A DNA stretch of 64,000 nt from Chryseobacterium sp. HSC-36S06 (lineage in GTDB: Bacteria; Bacteroidota; Bacteroidia; Flavobacteriales; Weeksellaceae): NCBI RefSeq assembly GCF_024171485.1, contig NZ_JALJZX010000001.1, positions 1-64,000 on the forward strand, given 5' to 3'. Every line of letters begins with the position of its first letter. Position 1 is the first letter of the stretch. A model generated the notes under the pieces. That model searched no databases, was not told the origin of the DNA, and saw nothing but the letters and a program-made list of their open reading frames with translations. This document shows, piece by piece, positions 1 through 6,841 of the stretch. The position numbers and the translations under genes are program-made.

Positions 1-131
1 ATGTTTGTCTGACTCACTCAAAAAAATTGACGCTTTAGTTTTTCCTTACTTTTTTGGTTGTTATTTGTATGTCAATGATCTCTTTTCTTTTCGCTATTTC
101 CGGAAACTTTTTCTGTCGTTTGCTTCCGAAT
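1..131 (-). other. Probable leader of a minus-strand rRNA operon
   Basis: This stretch holds no credible reading frame. Read on the minus strand it follows three tandem promoters and runs off the window start, and its wording resembles the region just before 16S rRNA in Flavobacteria. The 16S gene itself is not in the window, so this is inference from position and promoter architecture. Confidence 0.4.
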
Positions 132-139
132 TGCGAGTG

Positions 140-171
140 CAAAAGTATAAACTATTTTTGAATTGACCAAA
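140..171 (-). promoter_or_regulatory. Tandem promoter A, nearest the left edge
   Basis: On the minus strand there is a TTTG box (168-171), a 20-bp spacer, and a TACTTTTG box (140-147). This fits the Bacteroidota consensus TTTG-N19-23-TANNTTTG. It is the most downstream of three similar promoters. Confidence 0.6.
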
Positions 172-275
172 TGTTTCTGAGAAAAAATTAAAACTTTTTT
201 TAGTAAGCTTTATTCTCATAACATCTAACCCAAATTGCTTTCTTCTACGCTCCCCGATCTCTCGATTTGGGATTG

Positions 276-307
276 CAAAAGTATAAACTATTTTCTAAAA
301 GACCAAA
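276..307 (-). promoter_or_regulatory. Tandem promoter B
   Basis: On the minus strand TTTG (304-307), a 20-bp spacer, and TACTTTTG (276-283). The surrounding sequence closely repeats that of promoter A, including the ATTTGGTC upstream part, and the downstream part with the CCCAAATCGAGAG motif is shared with promoter C. Confidence 0.6.
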
Positions 308-409
308 TGTTTTCTGTAAAATTTTTAAATCTTTTTTAAGATTCAAACCTTTACTCATCAGCCTTTATAATCTTCTACTTCGCTCCCAGTTTCTCTCGAT
401 TTGGGACTG

Positions 410-440
410 CAAAGATACCATCTTTTTCCCCAGTTCCAAA
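410..440 (-). promoter_or_regulatory. Tandem promoter C, farthest upstream
   Basis: On the minus strand TTTG (437-440), a 19-bp spacer, and TATCTTTG (410-417), followed by the same CCCAAATCGAGAG motif as promoter B. The region from 441 to 630 upstream holds no gene that I can support. Confidence 0.6.
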
Positions 441-630
441 TATTATCAAAACTAATTTTATCCCAATTACTCAAAGTACTGAAACACTGTGAGAAAAATT
501 TTGGAACAGAAACACGATTCACCTTTCCTATCGAGTGCAACCTGGTACTTATCGTTATTTAAACGATGGATTTCGTGCTGTTATTATATTCAAGACTGCG
601 ATACCGCCAACCTATTAGACCGCTTCTAAC

Positions 631-660
631 AAAAAAACTCCCGCTTTTAGCGGGAGTTTC
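631..660 (-). terminator. Rho-independent terminator of the TPR gene
   Basis: An 8-bp perfect stem (637-644 with 650-657, ACTCCCGC/GCGGGAGT) is followed on the minus strand by a run of seven T. It lies just past the stop of the TPR gene at 682. Confidence 0.9.
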
Positions 661-681
661 TATGAGAACATCTTATAATTG

Positions 682-2346
682 TTATTTGTTAAGCGACTTA
701 TTTAAGTTTACAGCATCCTGGTAAGCAGGATTCAACTCAACCGATTTCGCGGCATAAGTCTTAGCCTTAGCCGGATCACTGTCTTTTACCAAATAAGCTA
801 CCGCAAAATAGGCGTAAGAAAGCGTTTCTTTATTGGCTTCTAGATCGGCAGGTTTTACTGTACTGATAAATTTCTCGTAAGCAATTTTTGCCAATTCATT
901 GTTACCAGCCTGTTGGTACGAATATCCCTGGCTGTAATAAGCCGGAGCCCAATCAGGGAGCAAACCGCTCATCTTTTGCCATGATTGAATTGCGCCGTTC
1001 CAGTTTTTAGCTTCCTGGTATGCATTCGCCAGTTTAAACAAGGCATCAGTATCCTGTGGACTTGTAGCAACCTGCTTTTTAAGGGTTTCAATTTCAGGGG
1101 TTGTTGGACCTGCATCAACTGCAGCTTGGTTAACACCGCCGCCACCTTTAATCTTAACCAATTCTAAGTCCCAGTTCATTGTTTCATCTTTAGCAGCTTT
1201 TGCAATCGCAATCTTTTGCTGTGCATCTGCATTCAAAGCAGTCTTCTTAGCTGCATCTGTTTCTGTCTGCGCCAATCCTGCCGAAATCAGACCTAATAAT
1301 CCCTGATCAGCAGGCTGAACTCTTGACTTCTCTGCTTTTGATACAAACTGATCCATACTGCTTTTCGCTTCAGAATAACTACCATCAGCATAAAGTAAAT
1401 AAGCTCGTAGTTTATACTTAATAGGATCATTCACTTTATCGAATACTTTATCAAGATATAGTTTTGAGTTAGCATAATCTTCATTGGTGAAGAATAACTT
1501 TGAAATTTCTAACTGGGTATCCGGATCTTCATCAGCATATTTTGCATAATTCATCAGATCCTGAGTCGCCAATGCGTTCTGCTGATATCTGATATCATAA
1601 GCAGCCTTAGCTTTATAGGCCGGAGCATAAGTAGCATCCGCCGCAATAGCACGGTCAATACTTTCTTTTGCTTTCTGCCATTGCTGCGCCTGCATCCACA
1701 GTGTACCTATTCTGGTATACACAGAGGCTTTGTTCTTAGCAACCGGTAAAGCTTTATCGTAAGCCGTCATTGCTGATCCAGCAACTTGCGGACTATTCGT
1801 TAGTTTTAAACGATAAGCATCTCCTAAAGTATAGTAATAATATGCAGGAGTTCCTGCTTTCTGCGATTTCTCTACAGCTCTGTTCAAATAATCAATTGCA
1901 AGGTCAGCTTGAGAAGCCCCGCCAAATATCGTCAAAGCTTCAGCAGCTCTGTATAAAACTTCAGCATCTTTATCCTTAGCATCCTTTACTATATTCTGAA
2001 TTTCTGTTAATGCAGATTTATCACCTTTACCTAACTTAACTGATGCTAACCCAATCTTATTAAGATTACTCTTTTTGTCAGCAGCTAATCCTTTATTAAA
2101 GTTTTCCTGCGCCATATCGAAATTAGGTTCGAACTGGGTAAGATATGAGTTACCTAAATAAAAATAATTTTCTGCCGTAGGAGATTTTGCGATCATTTCA
2201 GTAAAAACTGTCTTAGCTTTTGCGTATTTATGACTGTCGGCATTTGCAACACCTTCCTGCAGTGTTTGAGCAAAAGCAAAGTTTGAGAAAAATCCTACCG
2301 CAACACCTAAAGCAACTTTTTTTGTTAAATTCATTCTATCTTTCAT
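682..2346 (-). CDS. Secreted tetratricopeptide-repeat protein
   Basis: A 554-residue protein with an N-terminal signal peptide (hydrophobic core about residues 10-25, cleavage after FAFA). The rest is alanine-, lysine- and tyrosine-rich and made of helical repeats with the TPR rhythm, for example YFYLGNSY near residue 60 and the PAYYSQGYSYQQAGNNELA repeat near the C-terminus. TPR proteins are scaffolds, so a periplasmic or outer-membrane binding role is likely, but no partner can be read from the sequence. It is the last gene of the minus-strand envelope block that also holds ExbB, ExbD, TonB and a PstS-like lipoprotein, so it may act with that energy-transducing system. The start could also be Met5 (MNLTKK). 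It ends in a clear terminator. Confidence 0.85.
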   Translation of the reverse strand: MKDRMNLTKKVALGVAVGFFSNFAFAQTLQEGVANADSHKYAKAKTVFTEMIAKSPTAENYFYLGNSYLTQFEPNFDMAQENFNKGLAADKKSNLNKIGLASVKLGKGDKSALTEIQNIVKDAKDKDAEVLYRAAEALTIFGGASQADLAIDYLNRAVEKSQKAGTPAYYYYTLGDAYRLKLTNSPQVAGSAMTAYDKALPVAKNKASVYTRIGTLWMQAQQWQKAKESIDRAIAADATYAPAYKAKAAYDIRYQQNALATQDLMNYAKYADEDPDTQLEISKLFFTNEDYANSKLYLDKVFDKVNDPIKYKLRAYLLYADGSYSEAKSSMDQFVSKAEKSRVQPADQGLLGLISAGLAQTETDAAKKTALNADAQQKIAIAKAAKDETMNWDLELVKIKGGGGVNQAAVDAGPTTPEIETLKKQVATSPQDTDALFKLANAYQEAKNWNGAIQSWQKMSGLLPDWAPAYYSQGYSYQQAGNNELAKIAYEKFISTVKPADLEANKETLSYAYFAVAYLVKDSDPAKAKTYAAKSVELNPAYQDAVNLNKSLNK

Positions 2347-2433
2347 TTTAATTTGTTTATAATATAACTACTTTGTACTACTATTACCCAATTTTCATAC
2401 CATAAAAATATACCGCCTTTTTTTTGGTAAATT

Positions 2434-3309
2434 TTAACGCATCTGTACCTCTCTCTTGAAAATATAATAGGGCTGTAGACCTTCTTTTTGCACAACGATC
2501 TGTCCTAACTGCTGACATGAAAACCGTATTAAACCGTTTCCTAAACCGTAATATGCTTCGTTGGTAATAAAATATAAAAATCTTGTAAAAGGATAATTCA
2601 TATTTCTAATGTTAGCCAATTCAGGCATCACAGGTTTTTGGTTTTGAATTACAGGAATAATTTTAATGGAATTTCGCAGATCCTGCGATTCCTTATCATA
2701 AGGTCTGCTTATTGTATTCAGACTTATTGCTCCAATCTTTTCCGGATGTTTGTTAATCTCATCGATAATATTCCTGTTCCCGTTAATAATTGAAAACTTC
2801 AACTCAGATGGTTTTTTGTTGAGCTTCTGCGCTACAAAATTTAAATTACTGGAATTTGTACCATCAAAAATAATATTCTTATTCTCAGAATTTAATTCTT
2901 TATCAATTTCGCCGATAGAAATTGATTCACGAACCGAATTCTTTGATACGACAAAAACCACCGCGTCTGCAGCAAATTTGGCGGGAACCAGATCCATATC
3001 GATCTTATTTTTGTAGGCCTGCTTTTCCTCGTCACTCAATTCTCTCGACATCACGATAACCCGTACTTTATTCTCAAGCAAATCGAGAAAAGCCAAGTCT
3101 TCCTTTTTAATCAACAAATTAATGTTGGTTTTAGGATTAAGCGCCATATATCGTTGCGTGAGTGCCTCTGAAACACTTCGGAAAGATTCATCGGCAGCAA
3201 TTGTAATTGAACCTTGCTGCGGGTCATCGACGAGAACTTTCTCTGTCTTTTTACAGGAAACGAAAAAGGTAAGCAGGAGAATTACTAAAATCTGAAAATT
3301 ATTCTTCAT
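2434..3309 (-). CDS. PstS-like substrate-binding lipoprotein
   Basis: A 291-residue protein with a lipoprotein signal (hydrophobic residues 6-18, lipobox FVSC with Cys19). The body has the layout of phosphate-type periplasmic binding proteins: an opening strand with GSITIAADESF, a central segment on the fate of a ligand (IIFDGTNSSN, IGAISLNTI) and the closing NYPFTRFLYFITNE typical of PstS-like proteins. No pstCAB genes are nearby; instead it follows the TonB cluster, so it may be an envelope protein that borrowed the fold rather than part of a classical phosphate importer. Its start overlaps the end of the upstream small membrane protein by 11 bases, which suggests translational coupling. 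Confidence 0.8.
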   Translation of the reverse strand: MKNNFQILVILLLTFFVSCKKTEKVLVDDPQQGSITIAADESFRSVSEALTQRYMALNPKTNINLLIKKEDLAFLDLLENKVRVIVMSRELSDEEKQAYKNKIDMDLVPAKFAADAVVFVVSKNSVRESISIGEIDKELNSENKNIIFDGTNSSNLNFVAQKLNKKPSELKFSIINGNRNIIDEINKHPEKIGAISLNTISRPYDKESQDLRNSIKIIPVIQNQKPVMPELANIRNMNYPFTRFLYFITNEAYYGLGNGLIRFSCQQLGQIVVQKEGLQPYYIFKREVQMR

Positions 3310-3502
3310 CTCTATTCTGTCGGATTCGGTAAACAGCTCTTACGATTCTGAAAATTCCGTAAAGGATTAATAAACCACCTAAAGAATAGGCGATATTAGG
3401 CTCAAGGTAAATGATGAAAAATTTATAAATTATGACAACAACTCCTAAAACGATATAAAATAATCCCGTTATTAATGATAACCAGTTAAACAACATGGGC
3501 AA
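3299..3502 (-). CDS. Small two-helix inner-membrane protein
   Basis: A 67-residue protein with two hydrophobic helices (about residues 8-30 and 37-56) and a basic-then-acidic tail ending RIRQNRDEE. I do not recognise a named family. It overlaps the PstS-like lipoprotein gene by 11 bases and follows a terminator placed after tonB, so it starts its own short operon with that gene. Confidence 0.7.
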   Translation of the reverse strand: MPMLFNWLSLITGLFYIVLGVVVIIYKFFIIYLEPNIAYSLGGLLILYGIFRIVRAVYRIRQNRDEE

Positions 3503-3511
3503 AAATACAAA

Positions 3512-3545
3512 AAATTAAAAAAAGAGAAGCAATTGCTTCTCTTTC
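3512..3545 (-). terminator. Terminator after tonB
   Basis: Perfect 8-bp stem (3523-3530 with 3535-3542, AGAGAAGC/GCTTCTCT) with an AATT loop, followed on the minus strand by a T-rich run. It separates the exbB-exbD-exbD-tonB unit from the genes downstream. Confidence 0.85.
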
Positions 3546-3571
3546 ATTATACTAAATTCAATTTTAATAAA

Positions 3572-4411
3572 TTATTCGAACTGCATGGTAAGCGGCATTC
3601 TGAATCTGTATCGAACAGACTGACCGTTTATTTTCGCAGGAGCCCATTTATTCTTGATTGATTTTACAGTTCTGATCGCTTCTGCATTAAAATCTTTATT
3701 AGATCCGTTTGCTTTCACATCAGTAATACTACCGTCTCTCTCAACAACAAATGTAACTTCAGTTTTCACTGTTCCTTCGTCACCATCCATTACTGAAGTA
3801 TCGAAACTGCTGTTTACTTTACTTCTGAATGAATTAATACCTCCAGGGAATTCAGCTAACTGCTCAACCTCTGTATAAACCTGGGTTTCAGAAACCTGTG
3901 GCTTAACTTCTACTGTTGTAGATTTGGTTGGTCCCGGCGGCGGTGGCGGTGGTGTATACGTTGGAGTTTTAACCCCTTCCTGATTTACTAAACCTGTTGT
4001 AGTTTCCAGCTGCTTGGTAATTGGCGGTGGTGGAGTTTCTACTTTTGGTGCTTTCACCGGTTCCGGAACTACGTTCTGAATCACCTCCTGTTGAGGCTCT
4101 TCTTTTGGTGGTGGCGGTGGTGGTGGCGGTTCTTCTTCTTTTATTTCCTCAATGATCTGCTCTTCCGGTAGAATGTCAATTAAGTTGGCATTTACCTCGG
4201 TAGTTTCTTTTGCATTCATCTGCTTGATCTTCATGATTACAAACGGAGTGATTGCAGCTACCAAAAACAGAATGGTTCCAAAAATAAAAGACTTTGTTAA
4301 AATGGATCTGTAACTTGTTCGCAAGTCATAGGCTCCATAGGCTTTATTTCTGTTTTCAAATACAATTTCATCCAATGTTGGAGTACTGTTGTATGTATTG
4401 TCTTCTGCCAT
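3572..4411 (-). CDS. tonB: Energy transducer TonB
   Basis: A 279-residue protein. Residues 1-38 are cytoplasmic with the Bacteroidota motif FENRNKAYGAYDLR, residues about 40-61 form the single membrane anchor, and about 90-170 is a periplasmic arm rich in Pro, Glu and Lys with several runs of five to eight prolines. The C-terminal 90 residues match the TonB C-terminal domain (AEFPGGINSFRSKV and the ending VRYRFRMPLTMQFE). TonB carries proton-motive energy from ExbB/ExbD to outer-membrane receptors such as SusC-type and siderophore transporters. It lies directly after exbB and two exbD genes with short gaps, as the last gene of that unit. Confidence 0.95.
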   Translation of the reverse strand: MAEDNTYNSTPTLDEIVFENRNKAYGAYDLRTSYRSILTKSFIFGTILFLVAAITPFVIMKIKQMNAKETTEVNANLIDILPEEQIIEEIKEEEPPPPPPPPKEEPQQEVIQNVVPEPVKAPKVETPPPPITKQLETTTGLVNQEGVKTPTYTPPPPPPGPTKSTTVEVKPQVSETQVYTEVEQLAEFPGGINSFRSKVNSSFDTSVMDGDEGTVKTEVTFVVERDGSITDVKANGSNKDFNAEAIRTVKSIKNKWAPAKINGQSVRYRFRMPLTMQFE

Positions 4412-4444
4412 TTATTCTTTCTTTAAAAATTAAAGTAATACATT

Positions 4445-5020
4445 CTAGTTAGTGTCAGCTGCTGGAGCTGCCGGCGCTGAAGTTACACCCACTTTTTTCT
4501 CATAAACAGCCTGTTCATTACTTTTAACATCGGTAATACCGTATATTTCATTTTTGGTAATTGCCATTTCGTCCAGAATGTCTACGAAGTTCTTATATAC
4601 TGCATCGTCAGTCGGCTTAATGATCACTGTAAATTTCGTTTGATCTTTCGCTCTTGCCTTTGCCTGCTCGATTACTTTTGTAATCCCTTCTCTATCAAAA
4701 GATGTTTCCTGCAGCGTTTGCTCATTAAGGTCTGCCGCAGCTACCTGGTGATAAAAAATCCTGTTGTCTTTTCCTATAATCAATGATATTGAGTTGGATA
4801 AATCAATCTCTGTATCTGGCTGTTGCTGTGGATCTTTCGGTTTTGCCGGAAGACCTAAATCCATCACATTCGGTTTGTTGAAAGTTGTAACCAACATAAA
4901 GAACGTGATCAAAAGGAACGCCAAATCCACCATTGGGGTTAAATCTACGTGGGGCGGCTGCTTCTGCGAGCGCACCTTTCCACCTTTCCCGCTACTGTCT
5001 TTTACTTGTACTTCTGCCAT
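4445..5020 (-). CDS. exbD: Biopolymer transporter ExbD (second copy)
   Basis: A 191-residue protein of the ExbD/TolR family. The single membrane helix (about residues 25-47) carries the conserved Asp32 in PMVDLAFLLITFFML, the residue that takes part in proton translocation in this family. The periplasmic part is about 130 residues, with the typical region on residue pairs IIKPTDDAVYKNFVDILDEM. The neighbour upstream is another ExbD, seven bases away. Two different ExbD proteins next to one ExbB is a common Bacteroidota layout and may mean a heteromeric motor. Confidence 0.93.
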   Translation of the reverse strand: MAEVQVKDSSGKGGKVRSQKQPPHVDLTPMVDLAFLLITFFMLVTTFNKPNVMDLGLPAKPKDPQQQPDTEIDLSNSISLIIGKDNRIFYHQVAAADLNEQTLQETSFDREGITKVIEQAKARAKDQTKFTVIIKPTDDAVYKNFVDILDEMAITKNEIYGITDVKSNEQAVYEKKVGVTSAPAAPAADTN

Positions 5021-5027
5021 TTCTTTA

Positions 5028-5630
5028 TTATTGTGCTACTTCCTGACTTGTTATTAACCAGAATTTCAAGAAATCAATATCTCTTAATCCTTCAAACAGC
5101 GATTTCACTTTAGGGTACTTTGTCTGCACATCGCCCTTGATTGCCAATTTATAATTAGGGTTTACTGCTAAACTCTGCTGTACCCAATCAATTAACTGTT
5201 TGTTTGTACTGTCAAGCGGAACGCCTGTTTGGCTTTTAAACGCCTTTTTATCCTCTTCAGAAAGATTAAGATAACCTTTAAGCTGGTTCATCGGCACACC
5301 TACAGACTGCAATTTGGTGAACTCCACTTTTTCCTGATTCGTAAATTTCAATCCATACTTCTCTCCCATTTTATCCAGAAGCTGCATTCTTTCCGTACCA
5401 TTCTCTACTGGTGTAAAGTAGAATTTACCGTCTGTTGTACTGAGTACAGTCATCAAACTGGCGTCCGGAAGAAGCTTTTCGGATATAGAAGATGGCGTGG
5501 TTACCGTCTCGACATCAGGAACATTGAACTGAGCCGTGAGGATAAAGAACGTAAGGAGTAGAAATGATACATCGGTCATCGCCGTCATATCCACCCTTAT
5601 ATTATGTCTTTTTGGTTTGACTCTCGCCAT
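5028..5630 (-). CDS. exbD: Biopolymer transporter ExbD (first copy)
   Basis: A 200-residue ExbD/TolR family protein. The N-terminal basic patch (VKPKRHN) is followed by one membrane helix with conserved Asp20 in DMTAMTDVSFLLLTFFIL. The periplasmic domain is longer than in the classical protein and has an insert about residues 90-140, then ends with the DLRDIDFLKFWLIT segment. It lies between exbB and the second exbD and is probably co-transcribed with them. Confidence 0.92.
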   Translation of the reverse strand: MARVKPKRHNIRVDMTAMTDVSFLLLTFFILTAQFNVPDVETVTTPSSISEKLLPDASLMTVLSTTDGKFYFTPVENGTERMQLLDKMGEKYGLKFTNQEKVEFTKLQSVGVPMNQLKGYLNLSEEDKKAFKSQTGVPLDSTNKQLIDWVQQSLAVNPNYKLAIKGDVQTKYPKVKSLFEGLRDIDFLKFWLITSQEVAQ

Positions 5631-5719
5631 TATATTTTATTTTTTTATTATACATCACTTTTTTAGACCGTCAAATAACCATCAGGTTAAAAAAGGGTCT
5701 GCGTTCATCAGAAAATTTC

Positions 5720-6586
5720 TTAGTGAAATTCTGCGAATGACTGCTGGATTGACATTGCGATTTCGTCAATTTTGAACGTTAATCCGTCAATCTTAGAAGT
5801 AAAATAGTTATAAAGGATAATCGCAACAGCAGATGTACCAATACCTAAAGCTGTGTTTACAAGTGCTTCGGAAATACCGATTGAAAGTGCTGCGGAGTCT
5901 GGTGTTCCACCACCTGCACCTAGTGCACTAAATGCCTTGATCATCCCGATTACTGTTCCTAGTAGTGCTACAAGGGTTGCAACGGTTCCAAGAGTTGAAA
6001 GAATCATCATGTTTTTCTCTAACATCGGCATTTCAAGAGTTGTAGCTTCTTCAATAGATTTGTTAAGCGCAACCATTTTCTGCTCTTTGTTCATTGTAGT
6101 ATCGTGAGATAATGCTTTATAAGTAGTAAGACCTTCTTTTACAACATTACCTACAGAACCTTCCTGTCTGTCGCACTCTTCGATAGCCTCATCAACTTTG
6201 TTCTGATCAAGCAATCTTCTAACATTCAATACAAAATTATCTACATTTCCTTTACCTGAAGCTTTTCTAAGTACTAAAGCCCGCTCGATTGAAAATACAA
6301 TTACGATAATCATGAATGAAATAAGAATCGGTACAATTGGTCCACCCATATAGATAATCCCCATAAATCCATCAGGATGCAATTCTTTTGTTTCCAAATC
6401 CGAGAAACCTACAGATGAAAGACCTTCCAGCCTTGGATCAGCCTTAAAGTTTCCTGGGTTACCCAAAACAAATAAATAAATAGCAATACCTATCGCAATA
6501 AGAATAGGAATAACTAATGCAGGATTTAATCCCCCTAACTTTTTAGCAACTACTTGCTCCTCGTTGTTTGAAACATTCATTTCCAT
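5720..6586 (-). CDS. exbB: MotA/TolQ/ExbB family proton channel protein
   Basis: A 288-residue protein with the ExbB/TolQ layout: helices at about 22-42 and 78-100, a cytoplasmic loop with ALVLRKA and the DQNKVDEAIEECD segment, then two conserved C-terminal helices (LGTVATLVALLGTVIGMIKAF and LGIGTSAVAIILYNYF). ExbB forms the pentameric channel around ExbD and powers TonB. It is the first gene of the exbB-exbD-exbD-tonB unit. The 255-bp gap upstream of it is AT-rich and holds no gene; a promoter must lie there, but I could not find a convincing two-box match. Confidence 0.95.
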   Translation of the reverse strand: MEMNVSNNEEQVVAKKLGGLNPALVIPILIAIGIAIYLFVLGNPGNFKADPRLEGLSSVGFSDLETKELHPDGFMGIIYMGGPIVPILISFMIIVIVFSIERALVLRKASGKGNVDNFVLNVRRLLDQNKVDEAIEECDRQEGSVGNVVKEGLTTYKALSHDTTMNKEQKMVALNKSIEEATTLEMPMLEKNMMILSTLGTVATLVALLGTVIGMIKAFSALGAGGGTPDSAALSIGISEALVNTALGIGTSAVAIILYNYFTSKIDGLTFKIDEIAMSIQQSFAEFH

Positions 6587-6841
6587 ACTAAACTAAATTA
6601 TAATTGTTATTTTAAATTTTCGAGCTGTAAAATAAAGTCAAAATATTTAACCTTGCAAGTGTTTCGACTTTAATGAAATACATTTTTATTTGTGTTAAGA
6701 TTCATTAACATTACCAAATTGGTAAATTTTAATATAAATACTGATGATAATTTTTGATTTTAAAAATACCTTTAAAAATTAGTACAATTTACCCCCTTTT
6801 TTTTACGATTTGCACTACGATATTTTTTTTCAGAATTATTT

